DNA of 64,000 nucleotides from Lojkania enalia (taxonomy: Eukaryota; Ascomycota; Dothideomycetes; Pleosporales). The first letter of the stretch is position 1. Each line of letters begins with the position of its first letter. The notes beneath the pieces were generated by a model. It made no database searches and was not told the DNA's origin. It was given only the letters and a program-made list of their open reading frames with translations. The position numbers were made by a program, and so were the translations under genes. The stretch spans positions 14,281 to 78,280 of the forward strand of contig ML986719.1 in the NCBI GenBank assembly GCA_010094045.1, given 5' to 3'. Below are positions 32,846 through 42,084 of this stretch, piece after piece.

Positions 32846-33218
32846 CAGCTCTACATCTAGATTGACTATTAGCCTAATTAGGTATCAGCTCCGCACTTAA
32901 CCCTTGCCGATCCGTAGTTGTACACCTCCAAGTTTCAGCACACCTCCCCGCATTTGTAGCATTCTTTCCCTACCTGCGTAAGAAGCTTCATCTCTTTGCA
33001 CCATAGGAACATTTGCTCAGCCTTTAACATTATCGGCCTAGCTCTGACCGGGGCGCCTTAAACTGCCACGACCTATTAGCGACGACTAATCTAATTAGAA
33101 AGCTATTAATTTACCCTTTTGAAATATTTCTCGAACCGCACCGCACCACAACATATACAAGTCTTTCTGAGGCAGAAAACAAGCATAGACACGAGTAGGA
33201 ATTTATTTCATCTTGCGC
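32846..33218. other. Upstream region of the chromo-like gene
   Basis: Pyrimidine-rich stretches; no coding signal. Confidence 0.35.
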
Positions 33219-33657
33219 ATGGCCTCAGGGAGCGATACAGAGTTTGAAGAATGGGGCTCTAATCATGTTGCACAAATAAGGAACATGTAAGAGACGTCTA
33301 GTTCGACTGCTGGCATCTCTCTGCTCTTTACTAACTTGCGCCCATAGAGCTCTAAGGCCACTTGAAATCTTGGCCTATCGTAAGTCCGGCCCCAACTCGG
33401 ACTATTTAGTTCGTTGGAGCGATAGCATCGTCCCGAAAGAGCTTTTCATGGAGAACGCTACGTTACTCCCTCAAATTTTCCGATTGCGGCCAGCCAATAC
33501 ACAGGACCCCTTTCGTCGCCCTGCGAGGAATTTCGAGCCTATTTCGAGTTTCTATGTAGTCAAGTGGAAGCATAGCTGGAAGAGAGGATTTGAGATATTC
33601 GAATTCGGTGCCTTACTTCACGCGTTTTGGAGTAGTCCGTATGGCAATTCTCAGTAA
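33219..33657 (+). CDS. Chromo-like domain protein, 125 aa, two exons
   Basis: Exon 1 33219-33286, a 61-nt intron (GTAAGA, TACTAAC, CATAG), exon 2 33348-33657. PLEILAYRKSGPNSDYLVRW matches the chromodomain beta-strand pattern (E-x-I-L-x-x-R-x-x-G-x-x-x-Y-L-V-x-W). A second strand-like unit, ISSFYVVKWKHSWKRGFEIF, near the end resembles another truncated chromo-like motif. Aromatic cage residues are only partly apparent. Possibly a histone-reader or a domesticated retrotransposon integrase tail; I cannot separate these. Confidence 0.5.
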
Positions 33658-35304
33658 GTGATTCCTCCATATTATGGAAGCCTCCGCCAACATCATTGGG
33701 GTATAGGGTGTTGATCAATTGGAAAGCTTCTCAAAGGCCTTATCAGTGAGTAAATCTTAACAAAACACAGACCATAGTAATAATCTGCTAACAATTCAGG
33801 TTAACGGCATAATTCAATCCTAAAACCCTTACACAATAAGATGCTAGTAGCGGGAATATCAATAAGAAGAATTATGAAAGTTTTGGTTTCGACAGAGGAT
33901 CTGCTCCCACTCATTAGCACCTCTTTGTCGGGAAAAGTTTATGAGCAAATTGGCCGGGGTGGATATAATAGGATAGCAAGAACCATTAGAGGGCATTAGT
34001 TCTGCACTTTTCACCTTCTCCTCCTCAGTCCTTTAAGAGAAGAGGTACTGCATTCACAAATTAGCTAATAAAGAGGTGAATTAAATATGCATATCAGAAT
34101 ACCTCTTCGCCTCTATGGTGAGATTCAGTCCCTCGTCCAAGTATTTGTCCGTAAGTTGTATAGCTCCAAGAGTTCGTCGAGAAAGCATTTTAGCTTGCTT
34201 TATAAGGAGCGCTTCCTGTCACTAGGCATACATAAACGGATATCCATCAGATACAAGAACGGGATAACTCAAAGCTACGTCCTGTTCGCTGTTTCACTGC
34301 CAACATAAGGCCGTTCGTAGCATCGATCGATCAAGAGCTTGATTCACCGGCCATGAAGTTTGGTATCGTGATGCAGATAACCCATGGCTTCTAAACATAG
34401 TATGCCTATTGAAGGATGATAAATCGTTTTCGGTGCGAGTGCAACATCAACGGGCCCGAGCTTCGGTAAGCCCCATTCACCAAGGGAACGGTTCACCAAT
34501 AACATTCATGGAAGATTATGCGCCATGACCCGCGGCTTACACGCGCAAGGTGGTCAGACTGCGCTTACAATTGCGCCAAACTAGGGAACATGAGGATCGG
34601 TGGCACAAGGAGGGGCCGGGGGGAAACCTTAACCGAACACCACGGAGCATAAGGCCACATACATTCGGCTTTAGCATCCCCTCGCATCACTAAAGTGCAA
34701 CAGCTATGACCATATTCCGCTTCCATTGCAACTACAAACTAGCCGTTTGATATTCCCTGCTCGTATCAGAACCCCAATATCGAATTCCCTTTGGTTCACC
34801 CTCCTAAGCTGGGTTAAATGCTTCTGGGTCCGCCACACTATGAAGGAACCATATCTGTTGCTGGTTGCGCCAATAGGGTAGCTCCGGTGTCCCGGCGAGC
34901 GAAGACCGCAAAAGAACGAATTAGCGAGGAAATGCGAGTATGAGGCCCTGTCGGGGCATGAAACCCGATTGATAAGGGTGGACTGTATATTACCTCGGGA
35001 CTTTCGGTGTGATAGAATCCTACCAATTAGCCACTTATATCCTGTTATCTCGTCTGTGCCGCGCGGCACAAATCACAAGCGTGAAAGCAGCGAAATCCAA
35101 AGAGCTTATTCGCTAGGACCCCTGCACAGCGCCAGCGCCTTTACCGATTTGGGACATTTGGTGTAATCTTTACCCGCACGCTCGCGCTGAATCGAACCTA
35201 AACGGGCGCTAACGCCCAGGACTAGTTGCTCTTACTATCCGCCTGATTGGATGAATCAAGGGGGGAAAAGATATTTGTCTAAAAGAAAGTTGACCAACGC
35301 ATGA
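33658..35304. other. Stretch without a supported gene
   Basis: ORFs at 34087-34308 (+) and 34704-35069 (-) have no motif. Base composition changes to more even GC at 34400-35200, but no coding or RNA gene could be assigned. Confidence 0.4.
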
Positions 35305-35472
35305 TTTTAGTCACCCATCCCGGGCGGTTTTGGTCACCCATCCGGGGTAGTTTTGGTCACTCATCCCAGGTAGTTTCAGTCACCCATCCCGGGCAGTTTC
35401 AGCCATCCACTCCGGGTGGTTTTAGTCGCCCACCTCCGATAGATTGAGCCGCCCATGCCGAGTAGTTTGGAA
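35305..35472. repeat. Minisatellite 2 (about 26-bp unit, about 6 copies)
   Basis: Units close to GGTCACCCATCCCGGGTAGT + TTT. Each contains ATCCCAGGTAGTTT-like sequence, the same core as minisatellite 1. Confidence 0.8.
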
Positions 35473-35583
35473 GCCTAGTTTTCGAAATAGAGTTGGGGAT
35501 ATGGTTTTGTCTTTTGTTTTCCTCTATTTTTCACATCCAACCGCTAGTGAAGGACCGCGTGTTCCACCTTCTCAATCATTGTC

Positions 35584-36371
35584 ATGCATGTTCTAAGCTC
35601 TATCTTGGGCGCGCTTGTTCGACGACGAAACCGTTCATCTTCCTACATTGACTCGATGAAGTCTATAATAGCTCTCCATGACGAGACGATCAATGTTTGG
35701 TCACACCTAGTTGCCACAATAGTATTTTCTACCAATACTATCTGGTGTACACCCACTTATAACACTCTTCGCTCCATCACCCGTCTCCGAGTTGATTGTG
35801 TTGCAAAAAAGGCATTTACAATTTTCATCTTTCAAACAGCAGCTACTCTTTGCTTCGCATGCTCTACCCTCTACCACATCTTTGCCAATCATCCCCAAGC
35901 ACGCTGGTGGCAACGTCTAGATCATTTCGGAATAGTAGCTCTTTTTTGGGCCTCTACAATATTATTTATCTTATTTTTTTTTGATTACAAGCAATACCTA
36001 CAACAGGTATATACAGCCTTAGTAACTGCATCTGCTATATTATCTTTGGCTTGCCTTAGAGGAAGCCCGTTACATCGGCCGGAATCTCAATGGGATCGAA
36101 TCGCCACGCATATCGTTTTTGGGGGTATAGCAACCCTACCCGCTGCTCACTGCAGTACTTTTTCTACACATTAAAACCGGAATTTAACCTCTTGGGCCAT
36201 TTCTGGGGGCTTGTGGCGGTAAATTGCATAGGAGGTGGAGTCTACACTATCGGTCTTCTAGAAGCTGTCAAGAGGTCACACGTACCGACTATTGGCCATT
36301 ACATCATGCACATCGCTTCTTTTTTCGGAGTTTGGATATATCAACAAGGGCTCTTATTAGCAATGCAATGA
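35584..36371 (+). pseudogene. Hemolysin III / PAQR-family membrane protein with a frameshift
   Basis: Seven-helix PAQR (adiponectin receptor/Izh/HlyIII) family. Conserved zinc-site elements are present: IALHDETINVWSHL, STLYH in TM2, RLDHFGI in TM3, and GHYIMH in the last helix (HxxxH). The first frame (35584-36174) runs to about 36150; the rest (YFFYTLKPEFNLLGHF to the stop at 36371) is in another frame, so one indel near 36150-36165 separates TM5 from TM6-7. No acceptable intron resolves it. The N-terminal cytosolic segment is shorter than usual. Either a recent pseudogene or a sequencing error. Confidence 0.7.
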
Positions 36372-36510
36372 CTCGTCTCTCTGTGGAATACGGGGGTTCC
36401 TATGTCTGAGCGTAACCACAAGGTTTAGTGCAAATATCATAGAATTTGGCAGGAGAAAACAATGGTAAAAACAGCATTTTATCATAACTCTACAAAACCT
36501 TCCCAGTGTT

Positions 36511-37149
36511 TTAGCGTTTGCGAGCCCCAGACCGCATTTTCCTTCGCCCCTCCATGCCTAACGCAAGCGACCTTACCCTACCTTCTGCAGCTTCGCAACG
36601 CTTAGTACCCTTCTTCATAGCTTCGCCATGTTCTTTCACCATAAAGGCCTTTTCAACACGGAACTTTTCTTCTATATCATTCTTCTCTTTCTGGAGTCGG
36701 TCAATGATACCGTTGAAGTATTCAATAGTCAACTGATGATCTACATTCGTATCCCCCGTATCGTTGTTCAGTCCCCCTTCAATATGTCTGCCCGTTTCCG
36801 CTCCAAGTTGCAAAAGGTTTATATGCAGACTTGAGTGCTGAGAAATTCCTTTTTTAAGCTGGGCATTGCTTTGAGCAAGCTTCTGCTTCAACAAGTCGAC
36901 CTCTGCCGCCAGCTCTTGTAGCCTCCTGCTCCTGTATGAAACCTAGTCATGTAGCTAAATGGCGAGTTTATAGGTATTAATGTCCTGTAGCAACGTGTTA
37001 GCAAAGATGCCTTGGTAATTCCCTGTTTTTGGTACCTGGCCCTGCTGCTGTGCACTGGAATTCATACTGACCGCATGAGCGTTATTTGATGCGTATGATA
37101 GATCTGCAACCTTAGGTCTTGTTGATTGAGAGGGTATATATGAACTCAA
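36511..37149 (-). pseudogene. Coiled-coil gene broken by two TAG codons
   Basis: One reading frame spans the whole stretch: KTGNYQGIFANTLLQDI, then TAG, LHD, TAG, VSYRSRRLQELAAEVDLL, KLAQSNAQLKK, and FNGIIDRLQKEKNDIEEKF to the basic tail GRRKMRSGARKR at 36511. The two stops lie seven codons or fewer apart (near 36945 and 36957), each one C-to-T change from CAG. The 5' end is uncertain because no ATG opens the frame. Lies just outside the second cassette and has the same coiled-coil plus basic-tail style as genes D and E. Confidence 0.55.
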
Positions 37150-37323
37150 GCTTAGAGTCAGTGGATACCGCCAAGATCGTTTCTTTATAATTCACGCACA
37201 ACTGATGCGGGGAGAGTAACTAACTTCCATAAAGTTCTCACTTAATCCAAGACTATCCGAGGCGAGGCTAGTGGATGTTTCCTTCGTGAATTGTGGTATT
37301 ACAGGCTAAGCAGAAACCGGCAA

Positions 37324-37521
37324 TCATACTACTGTCTCCGATGAGGGAGCTGCAGACCTTTTAAAGGTGACTCGGTTGAAATGGGCTGGCTTGAAAATTC
37401 TAACTGCCGTTGCCCTTTCTTTAGCAGCTTCTGAATAAGACTGCCCTAGGCTTTCTTCAGATTCATTCCTATTGCTGGGCCTCTCTAGCCGCATCACAAA
37501 GAGGCTAAATATGCAGCACAT
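37324..37521 (-). CDS. Cassette gene A, copy 2 (65 aa)
   Basis: Starts MCCIFSLFVMRLERPSNRN at 37521. Shares EESLGQ, SEAA, RATAVRIFKPA and FKRSAAPS with copy 1. It lacks the last nine residues of copy 1 because the stop comes after SSETVV. Conserved reading frame despite about 15-20 percent base differences by eye. Confidence 0.5.
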   Translation of the reverse strand: MCCIFSLFVMRLERPSNRNESEESLGQSYSEAAKERATAVRIFKPAHFNRVTFKRSAAPSSETVV

Positions 37522-37629
37522 CTTTGCGTACCAATCGTTTAAACGAATGCTTTAGATGGGGTCTTAAGTTAAAGATAAGGATGGTTTTCTAAAGTCCTAG
37601 TTAGAGAAATTTCTATACGGAGCTTACGC

Positions 37630-37870
37630 TACCGTAAATATTTATATCTAATACTAGATATCCTAGAAAAGCCTATGAATGGGCGTTAGTAATGCAGAAG
37701 GTGCTGAACAAATGCCTAGAAGAGGAAAGGGCAGTTGAGTAAGCTTGGCTTATATTCAAAGAAGGGGAATCTGGATGGCATGGATATAGCTATATTTCAA
37801 ATGCAAAGTTTATCGTCCTTAATTGTCTCTGTTTTCCTCTTCTAGTCAAACTGCTGGCCGAGAAGAATTT
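37630..37870 (+). pseudogene. Relic of cassette gene A2
   Basis: TTACGCTACCGTAAATATTT onward matches the middle of A2 (from 9667). The promoter and first 57 codons are deleted, the junction being about 37628 against 9262/9667 in copy 1. An in-frame TAA replaces the Gln codon of AVEQAW (GTTGAGTAAGCTTGG). Confidence 0.6.
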
Positions 37871-38088
37871 CTATGTGCTAAAGTAACGTACGTCCATGCA
37901 TAGCGGAAAACCCTGCGTAGCGGAAAGCCCGTCGTACTTTCCACTAGCTTCTCCATTCCAACTTTATTGAACTAGAAATACTGGTAATATATGTATATAA
38001 TGCATTCTATCTAATTTGTTAGCCGGGTGGTTAGGTGTTTCCACCAACGCCACGCACCGGAGTGAATGTTGAAGAGATTGGAGTAAAT

Positions 38089-38719
38089 TTACAGGTTTTT
38101 AGACTTGGAGTCGTTTAGTTCTATTGCAAGGGTCTCCGCACTTCGCTTAAACTCTACAGTCCATTCTTGAAATTCCTTAATGTAGGCCTGAATGTTGTCG
38201 AAATATCTGCTCCGGCATTAGAAGTAAATAAGAAATTAACAAAATAGAGTAACATTACCTTATTTTCTCTTCAACTATATCGATTCGCTCTTCCAACTTC
38301 TCTAACCTGCTGGCCAGGGCTTGGCCGTCACTGCTTAGCTGCTCTTCTGTATGTTGTGCTTCTATCGCAGGCTCGGTTACAGAATGCCGCTCCCCAACGA
38401 TTGACTGCATCTCATTAGCTGACCTAGTAGGTGTATTGTCGTAGGTCACAGTTGTTTGCGTCTGCAATGGATCATCCAGCATCGTCGGATAACTAAGCAG
38501 GTCGCCTTCCTGTGGCCAACTAGGATTTGGCATGTGGATCGAATCGTATGTGGGGTCAAAGAGTAACTGTGAGTCTTGGTCGACGGGAAGCCATTGGAGT
38601 ATATCGTCTATTCCGCAAGGTAGGTAATTTTCTGAAGAGATGACGTGCGTTTGAAGTAACCAATTCATGTCTTGGGGGGGATTTGGCTGTGAGGTCTGCC
38701 ACGGGTTCTGGAACGACAT
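38089..38719 (-). CDS. Cassette gene B, copy 2 (192 aa, intact)
   Basis: Exon 1 38719-38259, a 52-nt intron 38258-38207 (GTAATG to GAGCAG), exon 2 38206-38089. The N-terminal half is acidic and aromatic (SSENYLPCGIDDILQWLPVD, LLFDPTYDSIHM), resembling an activation-domain-like region. The C-terminal half is coiled coil: LASRLEKLEERIDIVEEKIR continuing across the intron into YFDNIQAYIKEFQEWTVEF and ending NDSKSKNL. Used here to interpret the inversion in copy 1. No known family recognised. Divergent upstream neighbour is gene C on the same strand, 200 bp away. Confidence 0.62.
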
Positions 38720-38919
38720 GGTGAGTATCGAAGTTGTTTGTTAATGGTATGGGTTGGCAGCATTTAAGTATATAGATGGCGTAGGAATATAAAAAGAAAC
38801 AGCAAGTGCTGCGCGCTTAGATGTGTTCCCGGATTTAAGCCACGGTGGTTTCATCTTACTGGCTCTGGCCGGCCGTGGTTTCGAACAGTGTTTCAGGTTT
38901 CATTTCATACTACGAAGCC

Positions 38920-39258
38920 CTACTTCTCGGATAGCGACCTCCGAAATAAATCACAGTCCTCTCCCTTGTCATCTAGCGTCAGAGCCGCTAACCTTTCGGC
39001 TCCTAAACTTATCGCAATTCTCTCCTCAAATGATCCTATCCGTTTGTTCCATTCTATGTTAAGCCAGGCGCACTCCCCACCCGTTGCGCTGTCCAGTTCC
39101 TCCCCGCTTTTTGGCAGCCTGTTCTCGGCCTTCAATACGAATGGCTGAAGCTTCTCGCATAGGTTTTTGTGCGCAATGGATTTACGTAGGTAATTCTTGT
39201 CTCGACGGAGCTTTTTGGCGATGCAACTCTGAAGGTAAAGTGCTTTAGCAGTAGACAT
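38920..39258 (-). CDS. Cassette gene C, copy 2 (112 aa)
   Basis: Start MSTAKALYLQSCIAKKL at 39258, equivalent to the start of copy 1; the longer frame to 39372 is not shared. Conserved basic half (LRRDKNYLRKSIAHKN) and acidic half (KSGEELDSATGGECAW). The C-terminus is 13 residues longer (CDLFRRSLSEK) because the stop after DENGEE in copy 1 is not present here. Confidence 0.55.
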   Translation of the reverse strand: MSTAKALYLQSCIAKKLRRDKNYLRKSIAHKNLCEKLQPFVLKAENRLPKSGEELDSATGGECAWLNIEWNKRIGSFEERIAISLGAERLAALTLDDKGEDCDLFRRSLSEK

Positions 39259-39360
39259 GATGGAAGTATGTTGGCGAATTTTGCAATTGTGTCGTAGAGA
39301 TCTCTCGATCAGACCATGTAGCCGATGATGTAGGTTGAGGCAATGCCAGGGTAAGGCCCC

Positions 39361-39495
39361 GAACTGAGTCATTTTCTAGGATCAAAACTGGACCCACGTG
39401 GTTCAGAAATGAGCCTTCTCTCAGGTAGCAAAGAGTAGCCAACCTCTGCATTATGTGATCAGAAGCTCTGTAAATTTGGAAAATGCCCCAATTCT
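39361..39495. repeat. Dispersed repeat R, copy 2
   Basis: GAACTGAGTCATTTTCTAGG onward; same position relative to gene C as copy 1, so it belongs to the duplicated block. Confidence 0.75.
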
Positions 39496-39982
39496 GTATG
39501 GCAATGGCGGACAGGTTCAAACAGGGTCCGGGACTTTTTTTCAAGCGACACACAACGGCCGCTTACAGCTGTATGCAGGCACAGTGTCTGGCTTTCGCAT
39601 GCTGCTCAGCTTTCTCCCGACACTAGCTGTACTTATTCTGGATTAGTTCATACAAATTTGGCAGGAGCTAGTTCATAACTGGTATAGCCAGTGTCGAGGC
39701 ACTAGCGGCGGAAAGTGGAGCAGCAAACGAAAGCCGAACATCGAACCCGCATACTGTGTATCCGTAGGGCTGGGGCGGCCAGTCGCATGCATGCAGGTCG
39801 CATCAACGTCCCATCACATGATCTATGCGCACAGGGACGAGGCTTGGGTTCACTGAGCGGCTGGGATGACGCCTTACGATAGGCGCCCGGGTGGGGTAGA
39901 ACTGGACGCCCTACGCCCCGGATCGGCAGGGGCTTTCCATCGAAGGATCTTCGCAGCCACACTGCAACAAATCGAGGTGCGG

Positions 39983-40177
39983 CGTAGTCGATGAGCGAGC
40001 ACAGAGTGCTCGACGAGCAGTGATCGGTAGAGTTGATTCGCTAATATTTCCTATTTAAGTGTGCAAGGTGCAGGAAATGGTGGGTGGAGTTTCGCGAGGG
40101 CCCTTTCCTGTCTCGTTTGCGAATCGGTCTTACCGATCACTGCTTACCAAGCACTCTGCGCTCGCTCATCAACCACG
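39983..40177. repeat. Inverted repeat (59-bp arms, 77-bp loop) at the breakpoint of gene D copy 2
   Basis: The left arm 39983-40041 (CGTAGTCGATGAGCGAGCAC...) pairs with the right arm 40119-40177 (...GTGCTCGCTCATCAACCACG-like). Most positions match. It lies where the 5' half of gene D is missing, so it is probably a foldback element or an inverted duplication made during the rearrangement. Confidence 0.7.
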
Positions 40178-40536
40178 CTGTCGAGGTGGGGCACTTCTAC
40201 GCCGATCTATCAATAGGAACGTCCTCAAAGGTGGGCGAAGCGGAAACAAAGACGGAACAGCTTCAAGCTAGGATCACAGAGCTGGAGGAGGAAAATACTG
40301 ATATGCAAAATGCGTTGACAAATGCTGCCGATTTTATCCTCGACTCTGAGCGAAAGCTCAACGAACTTGAGAGGAATAATCGCGCAGCAGAGCCTCAAGA
40401 GACGGGGTTATCACCTATTGAAGAGCCCACAAGCATTGGCAAGAGGAAGAGAGACCGCGAGGATGAAAATGAAGAGGTATCGAAGCAACGCGGCATGCCT
40501 CCTAAGAAAACCCGTAAGAGAAAACATGTTGGATAG
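40084..40536 (+). CDS. Cassette gene D, copy 2, 5' part replaced (150 aa ORF)
   Basis: From about 40230 it matches copy 1: KVGEAETKTEQLQARITEL, MQNALTNAADFILDSERKL, then IGKRKRDREDENEE and KKTRKRKHVG. The first 50 or so residues come from the inverted-repeat region and are unrelated to gene D. Coiled coil and nuclear signal are kept, but the first exon and about 130 residues are gone. May be a truncated remnant or a new shorter protein. Confidence 0.45.
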   Translation: MEFREGPFLSRLRIGLTDHCLPSTLRSLINHAVEVGHFYADLSIGTSSKVGEAETKTEQLQARITELEEENTDMQNALTNAADFILDSERKLNELERNNRAAEPQETGLSPIEEPTSIGKRKRDREDENEEVSKQRGMPPKKTRKRKHVG

Positions 40537-40899
40537 ACGGCGCATGGACTTTTGCTTTTTATGCAATAGTATTTTGCTTTCCTGCCTGCTTTGCTTTCAT
40601 GTTTTATAAAATCGTAGTTAACTTATATGTTATCTATGAAAGCAACGTTGTACTTAAACCTAAATCTAGAAGACTCTATTCAATATCTCTAAGGTCCATC
40701 CCGGGGTCGCGGGACGCACGGTGTTGCGAGACAAAGCATGGGTTCTTTGATTTTAAGATACGATATTCCTCTTCAAGTAAGTTAGCCGATGCATGTGGCA
40801 GCTATACCGGAATAATTTCTGTAAGTTACCTTCTTGTAATTACCTGTTCCAACTTTGGGCTTGGGCCCTAAAACGGCCGTAAGCACGATCGAACATGAC

Positions 40900-40959
40900 A
40901 CGCAGTATATAAGTGCAGCTGCAATCACCAGAAGTATGAATAGCTAGGATATTAGTAAC
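40900..40959 (+). promoter_or_regulatory. Conserved core promoter of gene E, copy 2
   Basis: GACACGCAGTATATAAGTGC, with TATATAA at 40906-40912, 48-54 bp before the ATG. Same block and spacing as copy 1. Confidence 0.55.
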
Positions 40960-41334
40960 ATGCTCAGACACAGGAGAACCAAAATCCTTCCAAAAACCCC
41001 TCCTCGCGGGCCTCCCTTGGGCGATGTTGTTGAAGTGGAAGCTGCCCGTAAAGATGGACCATCTGTACCGACGGATCATACCAATAAAAAATCGGAAGGG
41101 TCGAAGAAGATGCCTGTACCAAATCTTTCGCAGCTAATCGAGCAGAAGACGTGTGAGAATGACCAGCTAAGACGTGAGCTCGACCATGAGCGGGACAGGT
41201 ATCGCGCAAGCTATCGCGCGAGGATGTATATTGCAGTAGAAGCAAGTCGAGTTGTCGAATCCCTTCAGCGAGCACTTATAAACTTCCAAGAGCTACATAA
41301 GGAGATTGAAGAGGAACAGGAGTTAAACAAGTAA
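40960..41334 (+). CDS. Cassette gene E, copy 2 (124 aa)
   Basis: Same length as copy 1. The N-terminus differs (MLRHRRTKILPKTPPRGPPL) but stays basic and Pro-rich. From KKMPVPNLSQLIEQKTCEN to ELHKEIEEEQELNK the two are nearly identical. No stop or frameshift. Both copies appear usable. Confidence 0.62.
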   Translation: MLRHRRTKILPKTPPRGPPLGDVVEVEAARKDGPSVPTDHTNKKSEGSKKMPVPNLSQLIEQKTCENDQLRRELDHERDRYRASYRARMYIAVEASRVVESLQRALINFQELHKEIEEEQELNK

Positions 41335-41398
41335 TAGGAGTCCACTTAGCTTGATAGTAAATCTCCCAAATTTAGGGCTGAAGTTAGGACTTATTTTT

Positions 41399-41720
41399 AA
41401 TCACAGCGCCGCTGGATTCGCCTGCTTTGCACCGCTTTTGCTCAGTGTGCCGGCGCTTTGAACGCTTACTGGAACGTTTGGCTGGAAGTGTGTAATTCGC
41501 AAGGTTCTCTATTGAACTATTAGATTCCTCAATGTCCCCCAGTCTTCATTTAGAGACGTCCGGAACCCCTGGCTCATTGTGTAGGCCTCTATCTCTGACA
41601 CTGCAGTCACAAAGCTTGGAGCTGGGCTGGCGTTTGCCTGCCTGATTACCTCATCCCTCTACTCTTTTTACACCTTCTCGAAACATCTCGGCAGTGTCAG
41701 TCATAGCAAGAGATCTTAAC
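41399..41720 (-). pseudogene. Frameshifted coding relic with basic tail
   Basis: Readable pieces on the - strand: SFVTAVSEIEAYTMSQGFRT, SLNEDWG, then in another frame ENLANYTLPAKRSSKRSKRR and a basic end. At least two frame changes. Origin unknown. Confidence 0.3.
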
Positions 41721-42084
41721 TGGGTCATATAATACTCCAGACGGCCTCCAGGGCTACGTGGCGGGGCAACGTGGTTGGTATACATCTTGAGGGTGTCGTG
41801 ATAAATCGATGAGCGCTTGAGGGCAGGTAAGAGTTGTTATAAGTCGCACCTCCCTGCAGATATTAGTCGACGTAATCCAGTGGCATACACCTTTATAAAG
41901 CTTTCTAAACAAAAACCACCTATTTTCTTCTCTAGAGACCATCTCACGGCATTCTATCTATCTAGACTGGTTTCTAGCATCCTGCGTCTTCACCCTCACG
42001 TTATTTAAGCTGCCGTTTGTCGCTGCGCTGTGAGCCCGCTCTCTCCTTCACTTATCTCATTTTCTGATATGTCTGCACAGCACC

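Noticed and set aside
34690..34715. AACAGCTATGACCAT resembles the M13 reverse-primer site, suggesting vector contamination
   Set aside because: The match stops after 15 bases and neighbouring sequence is not lacZ or plasmid; chance similarity.
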